Shown here: one piece after another, positions 6,514-12,429 of the stretch
Numbering within the stretch: the first letter of the stretch is position 1
Layout: every line of letters begins with the position of its first letter
Source: Leucobacter sp.
GTDB lineage: Bacteria; Actinomycetota; Actinomycetes; Actinomycetales; Microbacteriaceae
NCBI GenBank assembly: GCA_012510755.1
Contig: JAAZHL010000020.1
Span: 1 to 12,429, forward strand
DNA: 12,429 nucleotides
Direction: 5' to 3'
Program-made: the position numbers and the translations under genes
Notes under the pieces: model-generated
Told to the model about the DNA's origin: nothing
The model's database searches: none
The model's input: the letters and a program-made list of their open reading frames with translations, nothing else

Positions 6514-7645
6514 TCCATTGCTCAGTCGAAAACTTCGTGGCCACCAGCTGTTCAGCCGCGGCAAGCTCATCGGCAGTCACCTGATCGCGAGCGCCGCCGT
6601 AGCGACCCTGAAACACCTCGATCATGCGTTCGATGATGGTTTCGCGGCTCATGCCAGTCTGACTGCGCAACGGGTCGACACGCTTCGCCGCGCTCGTCGT
6701 GCCCTTGTCGCTCAGCTTCTCGCGGCCGATGCGCAGCACCCGGGTCATCGCCTCGGCATCGATGTCATAGGCGAGCGTGGCGTGGTGCAGCACCGCTCCA
6801 TTGGCAAGCCGCTTTTGCGCCGCACCACCGATCTTGCCGAGCGGGCTCGTGATGTCGTTGAGGGGTTTGTACGTGGCTTCTATCCCCAAGGATCGCAAAG
6901 CCTCAAGCACCCAGTCATCAAGAAAGGCATACGAGTCTGCGAAGGTCATGCCGCGCACAAGCTCTTCTGGGGCGTAGAGGGCATAGGTGATGCTGTTGGC
7001 GGGCTGCATATACATTGCCCCACCGCCAGAAATGCGGCGCACGAGCTGCGCCCCGCTCTCGGCGAGCTGTGTCTCGTCGACCTCATTCATGACCGACTGA
7101 AAACTGCCGATGATGACGGCGTCTTCGTCCCATTCCCAGACGCGCAGCGTCGGGCCGCGGCGGCCCTCACCGACGGCGGTCGTGAGCACCTCGTCGAGTG
7201 CCGCGTTCATCATGGGTGACATCGGCGGTTCGTGCAAGATGGTCCACGAGTAGTCGTCCCACTGCGCGGCCCCGGTGAGCGCGCGGCGCACGGCGACACC
7301 GACCGCCTCGGTCGAGAACCCAATGAGGTGCGCGCCCTCGGGCAGCGCCGATTGAATCGCGGTGCTGATCTCGGCGACGCTCGCGCTCGTGCTGAGCCCG
7401 TTCACGGCGTGGTTGATGAGCGGCAGGGCATCGTCCGGTTCGAGAAAGAAATCGCCCGAGAGCCTGAAGTTGGCGATGACGCCGCCGTCGTTCTGGCCCT
7501 GGCCGCCGCCGCCGTGGACGCTTGCGCTTGCGCCGCTTGCGCCGCTTGCGCCTGCGCCGCTTGCGCCGCCGTCGTGTGTAACCGCGAAGTCAACGATGAC
7601 GAGTTTGCCGCCCGCGACCTTGTATTCCCCGTGATGCGTGGTCAT
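6497..7645 (-). CDS. Lipoate-protein ligase family protein with N-terminal accessory domain
   Basis: This 382-aa protein is predicted to activate lipoate with ATP and attach it to lysines of the E2 and H-protein lipoyl domains. The N-terminal third (HGEYKVAGGKLVIVDFAV, GVIANFRLSGDFFLEPDDAL, GAHLIGFSTEAVGVAVRRALTG; to about residue 126) resembles the LplA accessory domain that follows the catalytic domain in E. coli. The catalytic domain (about 130-382) has RRISGGGAMY (203-212) and PLNDITSPLGKIGGAAQKR with the expected adenylate-contacting Lys271. An Ala/Gly/Ser-rich stretch (about 26-50) interrupts the accessory domain and is encoded by 9-bp repeats. The ATG at 7645 has GAGG only 1 nt upstream, so its ribosome site is poor. 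The gene follows an alpha/beta hydrolase gene on the same strand. An octanoyltransferase role is a possible alternative. Confidence 0.87.
   Translation of the reverse strand: MTTHHGEYKVAGGKLVIVDFAVTHDGGASGAGASGASGASASVHGGGGQGQNDGGVIANFRLSGDFFLEPDDALPLINHAVNGLSTSASVAEISTAIQSALPEGAHLIGFSTEAVGVAVRRALTGAAQWDDYSWTILHEPPMSPMMNAALDEVLTTAVGEGRRGPTLRVWEWDEDAVIIGSFQSVMNEVDETQLAESGAQLVRRISGGGAMYMQPANSITYALYAPEELVRGMTFADSYAFLDDWVLEALRSLGIEATYKPLNDITSPLGKIGGAAQKRLANGAVLHHATLAYDIDAEAMTRVLRIGREKLSDKGTTSAAKRVDPLRSQTGMSRETIIERMIEVFQGRYGGARDQVTADELAAAEQLVATKFSTEQWIRRVP
7519..7569. repeat. 9-bp tandem repeat (CGCTTGCGC) inside the lipoate ligase gene
   Basis: Five copies of CGCTTGCGC occur, starting at 7519, 7525, 7534, 7543 and 7558, one pair overlapping and one pair separated by CTGCGC. 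On the coding (minus) strand they encode the Ala/Gly/Ser-rich insert of the ligase. The in-frame period suggests growth by replication slippage in a surface loop. Confidence 0.8.
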
Positions 7646-7721
7646 GCCTCAAGCGTATTTCACTTCTGCTCTCACTTCTGCGGGGGCCGTAGGCGCTGCC
7701 TTCTCGACCGTGTCTCTCTCA

Positions 7722-7773
7722 GGTGGGCCGTAATGGTTGCTTGGCGCGGGGTGGGCAGCCACAACGGCCCACC
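7722..7773 (-). terminator. 52-nt long stem-loop between hydrolase and lipoate ligase genes
   Basis: Outer arms GGTGGGCCGT (7722-7731) and ACGGCCCACC (7764-7773) pair perfectly over 10 bp. After a symmetric 2x2 internal loop, TGGTTGC (7734-7740) faces GCAGCCA (7755-7761) with one non-Watson-Crick position, leaving a 14-nt loop. It lies 16 nt past the hydrolase stop codon (7790-7792) and about 77 nt before the ligase ATG, so termination of the hydrolase transcript or a leader structure for the ligase are both possible. A competing 7-bp hairpin (7750-7756 with 7767-7773) shares the right arm. No U-run follows. Confidence 0.5.
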
Positions 7774-7789
7774 GCTGCGAGACCGCCCC

Positions 7790-8722
7790 TCACGCGTCGT
7801 CGGCGGTGAACCGGTCGAGCATCCAGGTGACAATTGCGGCAATGGCCTCGTCACGGTTCGTTTCGTTCAACAACTCGTGGCGTGCACCCGCGAACACGCG
7901 CAGCGTCACATCGCGCACCCCCCGCGCTCGGTAAGCTGCCGCCAGTTTGCGCAGACCGTCGCCTCGGCTGAGCGGATCCTCGCTGCCAGAAATAATGAGC
8001 ATCGGCACGTCAGCGACCCCGCGCCCGGGCGTACCAAACAATTTAATGGCGTCGGCGTACCCAAACAGCTTCGCAATATCGGCAGCAAAGCACAGCTCGT
8101 CGGCGATGAAGTCCGCCGCCGTCTGCGGGTCGCGGCTCAACCATTCGAAGCCGCTCGCCTCGGGCCCGTGCCAGCGCTGATTCAGCTCGCCAGATTCCAT
8201 TGCCAACGGCGTGCGATAGGCACTGCCCGACAGCACGACCGCGTCGAACGGCCGCGACTCCGTGTTGAGAATGCGCTGCGTCATGAGCGACCCCCACGAG
8301 TGCCCGAACATGATGACAGGCAGGCCGGGGTGCCGCTCGCGCGCGATGTCGCGCAACTGCAAGATCGCGGCCTCTGCCGCCCGCAACCCGCCGGGGCCCA
8401 GCTTGCCGAGCTTCGTCAGATCACCGCCGTGCTGCCTGCGCCCGGTCTCACCGTGGCCGCGGTGATCGTTCGCGTACACGACGAACCCGTTCGCGGCGAG
8501 CACCTCGGCGAAGGCGTTGTAGCGCAGGGCATGCTCCCCCACACCATGCGCAATCTGCACGATCGCGTGCGGCTCGTTGCTGCGTTCGGCGCTCGCAACC
8601 ACGTCGGTGTCGTTCAGGCGGCCGGTCGCGCCGGGCAGCCACACATACGCCGAAATTTCGATCTCGTGCGCGTCGGTATAGCTGAACGTCGTGTAACTCC
8701 GTTGCGGGGCTGGGGTGCTCAT
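7790..8722 (-). CDS. Alpha/beta hydrolase, monoacylglycerol-lipase-like (serine aminopeptidase S33 / Hydrolase_4 type)
   Basis: This 310-aa predicted cytosolic serine hydrolase acts on small esters or monoacylglycerols. The oxyanion region is AHGVGEHALRY (58-68), followed by NDHRGHG (85-91). The nucleophile elbow is FGHSWGS with Ser142. The acid is Asp249 in SGSEDPLS, and the base is His282 in GARHELLNE. This order and spacing match the 'HG.xEHxxRY / GHSMGG' lipase group. No signal peptide is visible. The start at 8722 (MSTPAPQRSY) is chosen because the frame remains open upstream to 9349, but those extra residues have no hydrolase features and lie antisense to the dehydrogenase gene. The ribosome site is weak. 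The gene is divergent from the dehydrogenase gene across about 70 bp, and downstream lies the lipoate ligase. The substrate is not predictable. Confidence 0.9.
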   Translation of the reverse strand: MSTPAPQRSYTTFSYTDAHEIEISAYVWLPGATGRLNDTDVVASAERSNEPHAIVQIAHGVGEHALRYNAFAEVLAANGFVVYANDHRGHGETGRRQHGGDLTKLGKLGPGGLRAAEAAILQLRDIARERHPGLPVIMFGHSWGSLMTQRILNTESRPFDAVVLSGSAYRTPLAMESGELNQRWHGPEASGFEWLSRDPQTAADFIADELCFAADIAKLFGYADAIKLFGTPGRGVADVPMLIISGSEDPLSRGDGLRKLAAAYRARGVRDVTLRVFAGARHELLNETNRDEAIAAIVTWMLDRFTADDA

Positions 8723-8791
8723 GGCACCATTCTGCCGTTTCTTTGCGCGATGCGCCTCACTTGAGTGGTGGGTCTGAATAGACTCGAGACT

Positions 8792-9721
8792 ATGGGTGGT
8801 TTGGTGGTGTCGTTGCCCGATGATGCGGGACTTGCTGCGGCGGTTGGCGAGGTCGCTGGCGTGGAATTCGTGCAGTGGAACCTCGACGGCCCTCCCCCGA
8901 GTCCGCACATCGACATGGTCGTGCCACCGTACTGGGGTGGGCCGCGGCGGCTCGCCCGCGTCGCTGAAGTCTCGACGCAGCTCGTGCAGTGGCAGTCCAT
9001 CGGCTATAACGGAGTCGACAAACACCTGCCCGAGGGGGTGCCGCTCGCGAACGCGGCGACCGTGCACGAGGCCGGCACCGCCGAGCTGGCGGTTGCGCTG
9101 ACGCTCGCGATGCAACGCGGCATCACCGAGTTTGTGCGCGAAAACGACGCGCGGGTGTGGCATCTGCGCACGTTCGCGAGCCTTGCCGATCGGCGTGTGT
9201 TGCTGGTGGGGTATGGCGGGGTGAGCAAAGCGATCGAGGCGAGGCTTGCAGGGTTTGAGGTGCAGGTGACGAGGATCGCGCGCAGCGCGCGCACCGAACG
9301 CAACCTCGCCGGCGCCGAAGTTGAGGTGCTCGGCTTCGCCGACCTGCACGCGGCGCTGGCCGCGGCCGAGATCGTGATGATCGCCGTGCCGTTGACTGTA
9401 GAAACGCGCGGGATGTTCGATGCGGCGGCGCTCGCAGCCATGCCTGACGGGGCGCTGCTCGTCAATGTGGCCCGCGGCCAGGTGGTCGACACCGAGGCGC
9501 TAATGGCCGAGCTGAATGCGGGGCGGTTGCGGGCCGCGCTCGATGTGACTGACCCTGAGCCTTTGCCGGCAGAACACCCACTCTGGGCGTGCCCGAACCT
9601 GCTGATTTCACCGCATGTGGGCGGTGATTCGACCGCGATGATGCCACGCATGAGCGCGCTGATTCGGCGGCAGATTGCGCATTTGCTCGCGGGCGAGTCG
9701 CCCGAGAACGTGGTGCTGTGA
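8792..9721 (+). CDS. D-isomer-specific 2-hydroxyacid dehydrogenase (NAD(P)-dependent)
   Basis: This 309-aa enzyme of the D-2-hydroxyacid dehydrogenase family interconverts 2-keto and D-2-hydroxy acids. The substrate-domain strand SIGYNGVD and the helix HEAGTAELAVAL precede the Rossmann nucleotide site LLVGYGGVSKAIEARL (about residues 137-152). There the third glycine of the usual GxGxxG is a serine. The catalytic triad is Arg228 (VNVARGQVVDTEAL), Glu256 (DVTDPEPLPAEHPLW) and His275 (SPHVGG). The ATG at 8792 gives the usual short N-terminus (MGGLVVSLPDD). A GTG at 8765 in the same frame would add nine residues, and neither start has a strong ribosome site. The stop overlaps the next gene by GTGA, so the two are probably translated together. 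The substrate could be glyoxylate, hydroxypyruvate or a longer keto acid. Confidence 0.9.
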   Translation: MGGLVVSLPDDAGLAAAVGEVAGVEFVQWNLDGPPPSPHIDMVVPPYWGGPRRLARVAEVSTQLVQWQSIGYNGVDKHLPEGVPLANAATVHEAGTAELAVALTLAMQRGITEFVRENDARVWHLRTFASLADRRVLLVGYGGVSKAIEARLAGFEVQVTRIARSARTERNLAGAEVEVLGFADLHAALAAAEIVMIAVPLTVETRGMFDAAALAAMPDGALLVNVARGQVVDTEALMAELNAGRLRAALDVTDPEPLPAEHPLWACPNLLISPHVGGDSTAMMPRMSALIRRQIAHLLAGESPENVVL

Positions 9722-11739
9722 GCGACACAAACGAGCGCGCTGTGCGCATGGCTGAGAAGCGGGTCACTGGGCCGCTTGCGACTGCCGCCGTTGAACGGCT
9801 GCATGGCCAGGACGGTGCCGCGCTAGGCACGGTGACTCACCCGAACCGCGTCGGTTCGGCGGCGGTGCCGGTGCGCATCTATGAACCGAGCACGAAACCC
9901 TGGGCCACCTTGGTGTGGGCACACGGTGGGTCGTTTGTGCGGGGCACTCTTGACTGGCCCGAGGCCGATTGGGTAGCGCGGCGGTGCGCTGAGGCCGGCC
10001 TGCGCGTGTATTCGGTTGACTATGTGCTGGCAAGTGAGACGGTGAAGGCGCCAGCGCCTGCGGGGGACGTGGCGGCGGTGCTGCGCGAGGTGGGCGTGCG
10101 ATACGGGGGCCCGATCTTTGTCGGTGGAGCCAGCGCCGGCGCACACCTCGCTGCGGCTGCGACGCTCGAAACGGTCGAGGCGGGTGAGGTGGCGAACACG
10201 GCGGCTGGTGGTGGCGGCGGTGGTAACGGTGACGGCGGTCGTTCGGCCGACCACGACGTGTCCGCCGTGGCGGGCCTCGTGCTCGTCTACCCAACGCTGC
10301 ACCGGGAGCAACGGCCAGCGCCCCAGATTTCAAAGCTGACGGCAGAGCTGCCCGCGGCCAGGAGGTTCGGCCCCGAGCGCATCGCGGCGATGTACGACTT
10401 CTACCTTGGTGCGGGTAGCGACAGCGAGGTGAGCCCGATCGGCGAACTGCCTGCGACGCGGCTCGCGGCGCTGCCACCCACCGTCATCGTCAACGCCGAG
10501 GCAGATGATTTGCGCGCATCGGGCGAGCAGTTCGCCGAGCAACTGCAGGCGGCTGGCGTGCCGGTCGAGACTCACACCCAGCCGGGCACCGTGCACGGCT
10601 ACCTGAACCGCCCAGACGAGTCACCGGGCGCGCAGCGAGACGCACACGCCACGATTGAGGTGATGGTGCGGGGGCTGCGCGCGCTCCTCGATCAGAATGA
10701 ACCTCAGCAGGCACCTCAGCAGGTCTCACTCAGCAGCGCGACCGAACGTGAACTCAAAGGCCCCGTGTCGCTGACGCTGCCAAACGGCAGGCTCAACCCT
10801 GACGCGATCGGTTGGGCGACTCAGCCCATTGTGGACACGGCGGGCATCAGCCGCGGCGCAGGTCGCAACAAGCGATGGGAGTACTGGAACGTCGCCACTC
10901 CCACCCACATCGTCGGCATCACGGTCTCGCACATCGATTACGCGTGTGTGCACGAAGTGTGGGTGTACGACCGCGCGACCGGCGAACAGCAGCATCGGGC
11001 GGCGACGGTGATTCCGGCGCGTGGGGTGATGCTCTCGCGGCGGCTCGAACAGGGCCGGTCGATGGCCCGTGCGAAGAACCTCGCGATCAATATCGACGAG
11101 ACTGCAGGTGGCACACGGCTGCGCTTCGAGATCGCCGGTGCGTCGCTCGACGTGGTGGCCGAGCTGCCCGCGGGGCATGAGCGGCTCGCGCTCGTCGTGC
11201 CGTGGTCTGAGACGCGGTTTCAATATACGGTCAAGGATCTCGCTCGCCCCGCACACGGGGTGCTGCGCATTGGCGACGTCGAACATCAGGTCGGGGGCGA
11301 CGCTGGCGACGCCTGGGCGGTGCTCGATCACGGGCGCGGTCGCTGGCCGTATGACATTTCGTGGAACTGGGGCGCGGGGTCTGGCATTTCGAATGGCCGC
11401 ACGATCGGCGTGCAGGTGGGCGCGGGCTGGACTGATGGCACGGGTGTCAGCGAGAACGCGTTCTTTGTCGACGGCAAGATGCACAAGATTCATGGGCCGA
11501 CCGACTGGCAATATGACATCACTTCGTGGCGCGACCCTTGGCGCATCTCAGGTGGCGGGCTCGACGCGACGTTCACGCCGTTTCACAACAAGCAGACCCG
11601 CACCAATTTGCTCGTGCTGCAGGGACACACCGACCAGTGTTTTGGTCACTGGTCTGGCTCGTTCGAGACCGCCGATGGTGAGATCGTCGAATTTGACGGC
11701 ATCTTTGGGTGGGCCGAAGAGGTGCACAACCGCTGGTGA
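9718..11739 (+). CDS. Fusion protein: HSL-type alpha/beta hydrolase + DUF2804 domain
   Basis: This 673-aa protein has two domains. Residues about 1-325 form an alpha/beta hydrolase of the hormone-sensitive-lipase type. It has VWAHGGSFVRG with HGG at 69-71, the nucleophile GASAG with Ser139, the acid Asp263 in EADDLR, and the base His293 in VHGYLN. A Gly-rich insert (163-174) breaks it after the nucleophile helix. A Q-rich linker (about 326-340) leads to DUF2804 (about 343-673), recognised from ELKGPVSLTLPNGRLNPDAIGW, RNKRWEYWNV, the Trp-rich SWNWGAGSG region and a C-terminal FDGIFGWAEEVHNRW. DUF2804 proteins are usually separate proteins of about 340 aa and are thought to have a lipocalin-like, carotenoid-hydratase-related fold of unknown function. 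The frame is continuous with no sign of a frameshift. The GTG start overlaps the dehydrogenase stop, and an ATG at 9748 is an alternative. No signal peptide is seen. Confidence 0.85.
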   Translation: MSDTNERAVRMAEKRVTGPLATAAVERLHGQDGAALGTVTHPNRVGSAAVPVRIYEPSTKPWATLVWAHGGSFVRGTLDWPEADWVARRCAEAGLRVYSVDYVLASETVKAPAPAGDVAAVLREVGVRYGGPIFVGGASAGAHLAAAATLETVEAGEVANTAAGGGGGGNGDGGRSADHDVSAVAGLVLVYPTLHREQRPAPQISKLTAELPAARRFGPERIAAMYDFYLGAGSDSEVSPIGELPATRLAALPPTVIVNAEADDLRASGEQFAEQLQAAGVPVETHTQPGTVHGYLNRPDESPGAQRDAHATIEVMVRGLRALLDQNEPQQAPQQVSLSSATERELKGPVSLTLPNGRLNPDAIGWATQPIVDTAGISRGAGRNKRWEYWNVATPTHIVGITVSHIDYACVHEVWVYDRATGEQQHRAATVIPARGVMLSRRLEQGRSMARAKNLAINIDETAGGTRLRFEIAGASLDVVAELPAGHERLALVVPWSETRFQYTVKDLARPAHGVLRIGDVEHQVGGDAGDAWAVLDHGRGRWPYDISWNWGAGSGISNGRTIGVQVGAGWTDGTGVSENAFFVDGKMHKIHGPTDWQYDITSWRDPWRISGGGLDATFTPFHNKQTRTNLLVLQGHTDQCFGHWSGSFETADGEIVEFDGIFGWAEEVHNRW

Positions 11740-11834
11740 GCGTGCTCGTCGCATGGACGGCAGGGTCTACCTCCCCGTCGCCCGGGGCTCTGAGCCTCTT
11801 TCGCGTGACGAGAAGCTCCGCGTAGGCTGGCAGC

Positions 11835-12429
11835 ATGCGTGCAATAGTCGTCAATGAAGTCGGTGGGCCTGAGGTGCTTGAGTGGGCCGAGATCGAAGAC
11901 GTGCGACCGGGCCCCGGTGAACTGCTCATCGAGACCGCGGCCGCAGGTGTTAACTTCATTGAGATCTATCAGCGCAGCGGGGTGTACCAGGTCGATCTGC
12001 CCTTCACCCCGGGCACCGAGGCGGCAGGCACCGTGGTCGAAGTAGGAGCCGGGGTGACCGGCTTCGCGCCGGGCGACCGCGTCGCGACCTCGACCGCGCT
12101 GGCGACCTATGCCGAACGTTTCGCAATCGCCGCCGATCAGGTCGCGCGGGTACCCGACTGGCTCGACCTCGAGACTGCCGCGGCCCTGCCGCTGCAAGGC
12201 TGCACCGCCCACTACCTCGCGACCTCGGCCGCACACCCGCAGCCGGGGGAGACGGTGCTCGTGCACGCCGGCGCTGGGGGCATCGGTCAGGTGCTCACAC
12301 AACTGTTGGTCGCCAGGGGAGTGCGCGTCTTGACCACGGCGTCGACTGAAGCGAAACAACAACTTAGCCTCGACGCGGGGGCAATGATGTCGTTCGGTTA
12401 TGAGGGCTTCGCCGAGCGTGCCCGTGAAC
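11835..12429 (+). CDS. Quinone oxidoreductase / zinc-free MDR family reductase, N-terminal part (cut by window edge)
   Basis: The ATG at 11835 opens a frame that is still open at the right edge, giving 198 codons of an expected total of about 320. It belongs to the medium-chain dehydrogenase/reductase superfamily, quinone oxidoreductase branch, which reduces quinones or enones with NADPH. Visible motifs are the N-terminal GGPEVLEW, AAGVNFIEIYQRSGVY (36-51), FTPGTEAAGTVVEVG (57-71), GDRVA (80-84), LPLQGCTAHYL (118-128) and the nucleotide site VHAGAGGIGQ (143-152). No zinc-ligand cysteine cluster is visible, as expected for this branch. The gene lies 95 bp after the hydrolase-DUF2804 gene on the same strand. 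AGG occurs about 8 nt before the ATG. An enoyl reductase with another substrate is possible. Confidence 0.88.
   Translation, partial: MRAIVVNEVGGPEVLEWAEIEDVRPGPGELLIETAAAGVNFIEIYQRSGVYQVDLPFTPGTEAAGTVVEVGAGVTGFAPGDRVATSTALATYAERFAIAADQVARVPDWLDLETAAALPLQGCTAHYLATSAAHPQPGETVLVHAGAGGIGQVLTQLLVARGVRVLTTASTEAKQQLSLDAGAMMSFGYEGFAERARE

Noticed and set aside
7232..8764. 510-codon open frame on the plus strand
   Set aside because: It runs antisense to the lipoate ligase and hydrolase genes, both of which have full sets of catalytic motifs. Its own translation is Arg/Ala/Pro/His-rich without any domain, typical of a GC-rich shadow frame.
8765..8791. GTG start for the dehydrogenase, adding nine residues
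   Set aside because: The ATG at 8792 gives the usual N-terminus of the family. The GTG has no better ribosome site, though it cannot be fully excluded.
8723..9349. N-terminal extension of the minus-strand hydrolase frame by about 209 residues
   Set aside because: The extension has no hydrolase features and lies antisense to the well-supported dehydrogenase gene. The protein beginning at 8722 has a normal family length.
11787..11805. GGCTCTGAGCC palindrome followed by CTCTTT, possible terminator after the hydrolase-DUF2804 gene
   Set aside because: The perfect arms leave a one-base loop, which cannot form. Opening it leaves only about 3-4 bp, and the T stretch is too short.

Overview
The window comes from a GC-rich actinobacterial chromosome, most likely a member of the Microbacteriaceae. 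This rests on strong G/C bias at third codon positions, an actinobacterial-type dCTP deaminase, a lipoate ligase with its accessory domain at the N-terminus, an MMPL transporter paired with a YhgE/Pip protein, and a DUF2804 domain. The placement is made from remembered resemblance, not a database search. No rRNA, tRNA, CRISPR array, insertion sequence or phage gene is visible. All intergenic gaps are shorter than 160 bp.

Layout. Positions 1-723 (minus): a dcd-type dCTP deaminase/dUTPase gene, followed 19 nt downstream by the first 32 codons of a TetR-type regulator that runs off the left edge. Positions 819-6513: an envelope-transport module made of a TetR repressor (minus) and a divergent two-gene operon, an MMPL (RND superfamily) transporter and a YhgE/Pip protein, joined by an ATGA overlap. 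The divergent spacer carries a perfect 20-bp dyad (1520-1539), the best operator candidate in the window. The MMPL protein has an unusual C-terminal cytoplasmic tail that reads like a collapsed ABC-ATPase domain without Walker A or signature motif.

Positions 6497-8722 (minus): a monoacylglycerol-lipase-like alpha/beta hydrolase and then a lipoate-protein ligase. The spacer between them holds a large 52-nt imperfect inverted repeat. The ligase gene converges on and overlaps the Pip gene by 17 bp. A perfect 9-bp-arm hairpin sits directly on the two stop codons. Positions 8792-11739 (plus): a D-2-hydroxyacid dehydrogenase overlapping by GTGA with a gene that fuses an HSL-type alpha/beta hydrolase to a DUF2804 domain. 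Positions 11835-12429 (plus): the N-terminal two-thirds of a zinc-free quinone oxidoreductase, cut by the right edge.

The most coherent unit is TetR/MMPL/Pip, probably a regulated envelope lipid or amphiphile export system. The rest is mainly housekeeping or secondary metabolism (nucleotide pools, lipoylation, ester and hydroxyacid chemistry). The observations most worth a second look are the pseudo-ABC tail of the MMPL transporter, the hydrolase-DUF2804 fusion, the operator dyad, and the two hairpins around the lipoate ligase gene.
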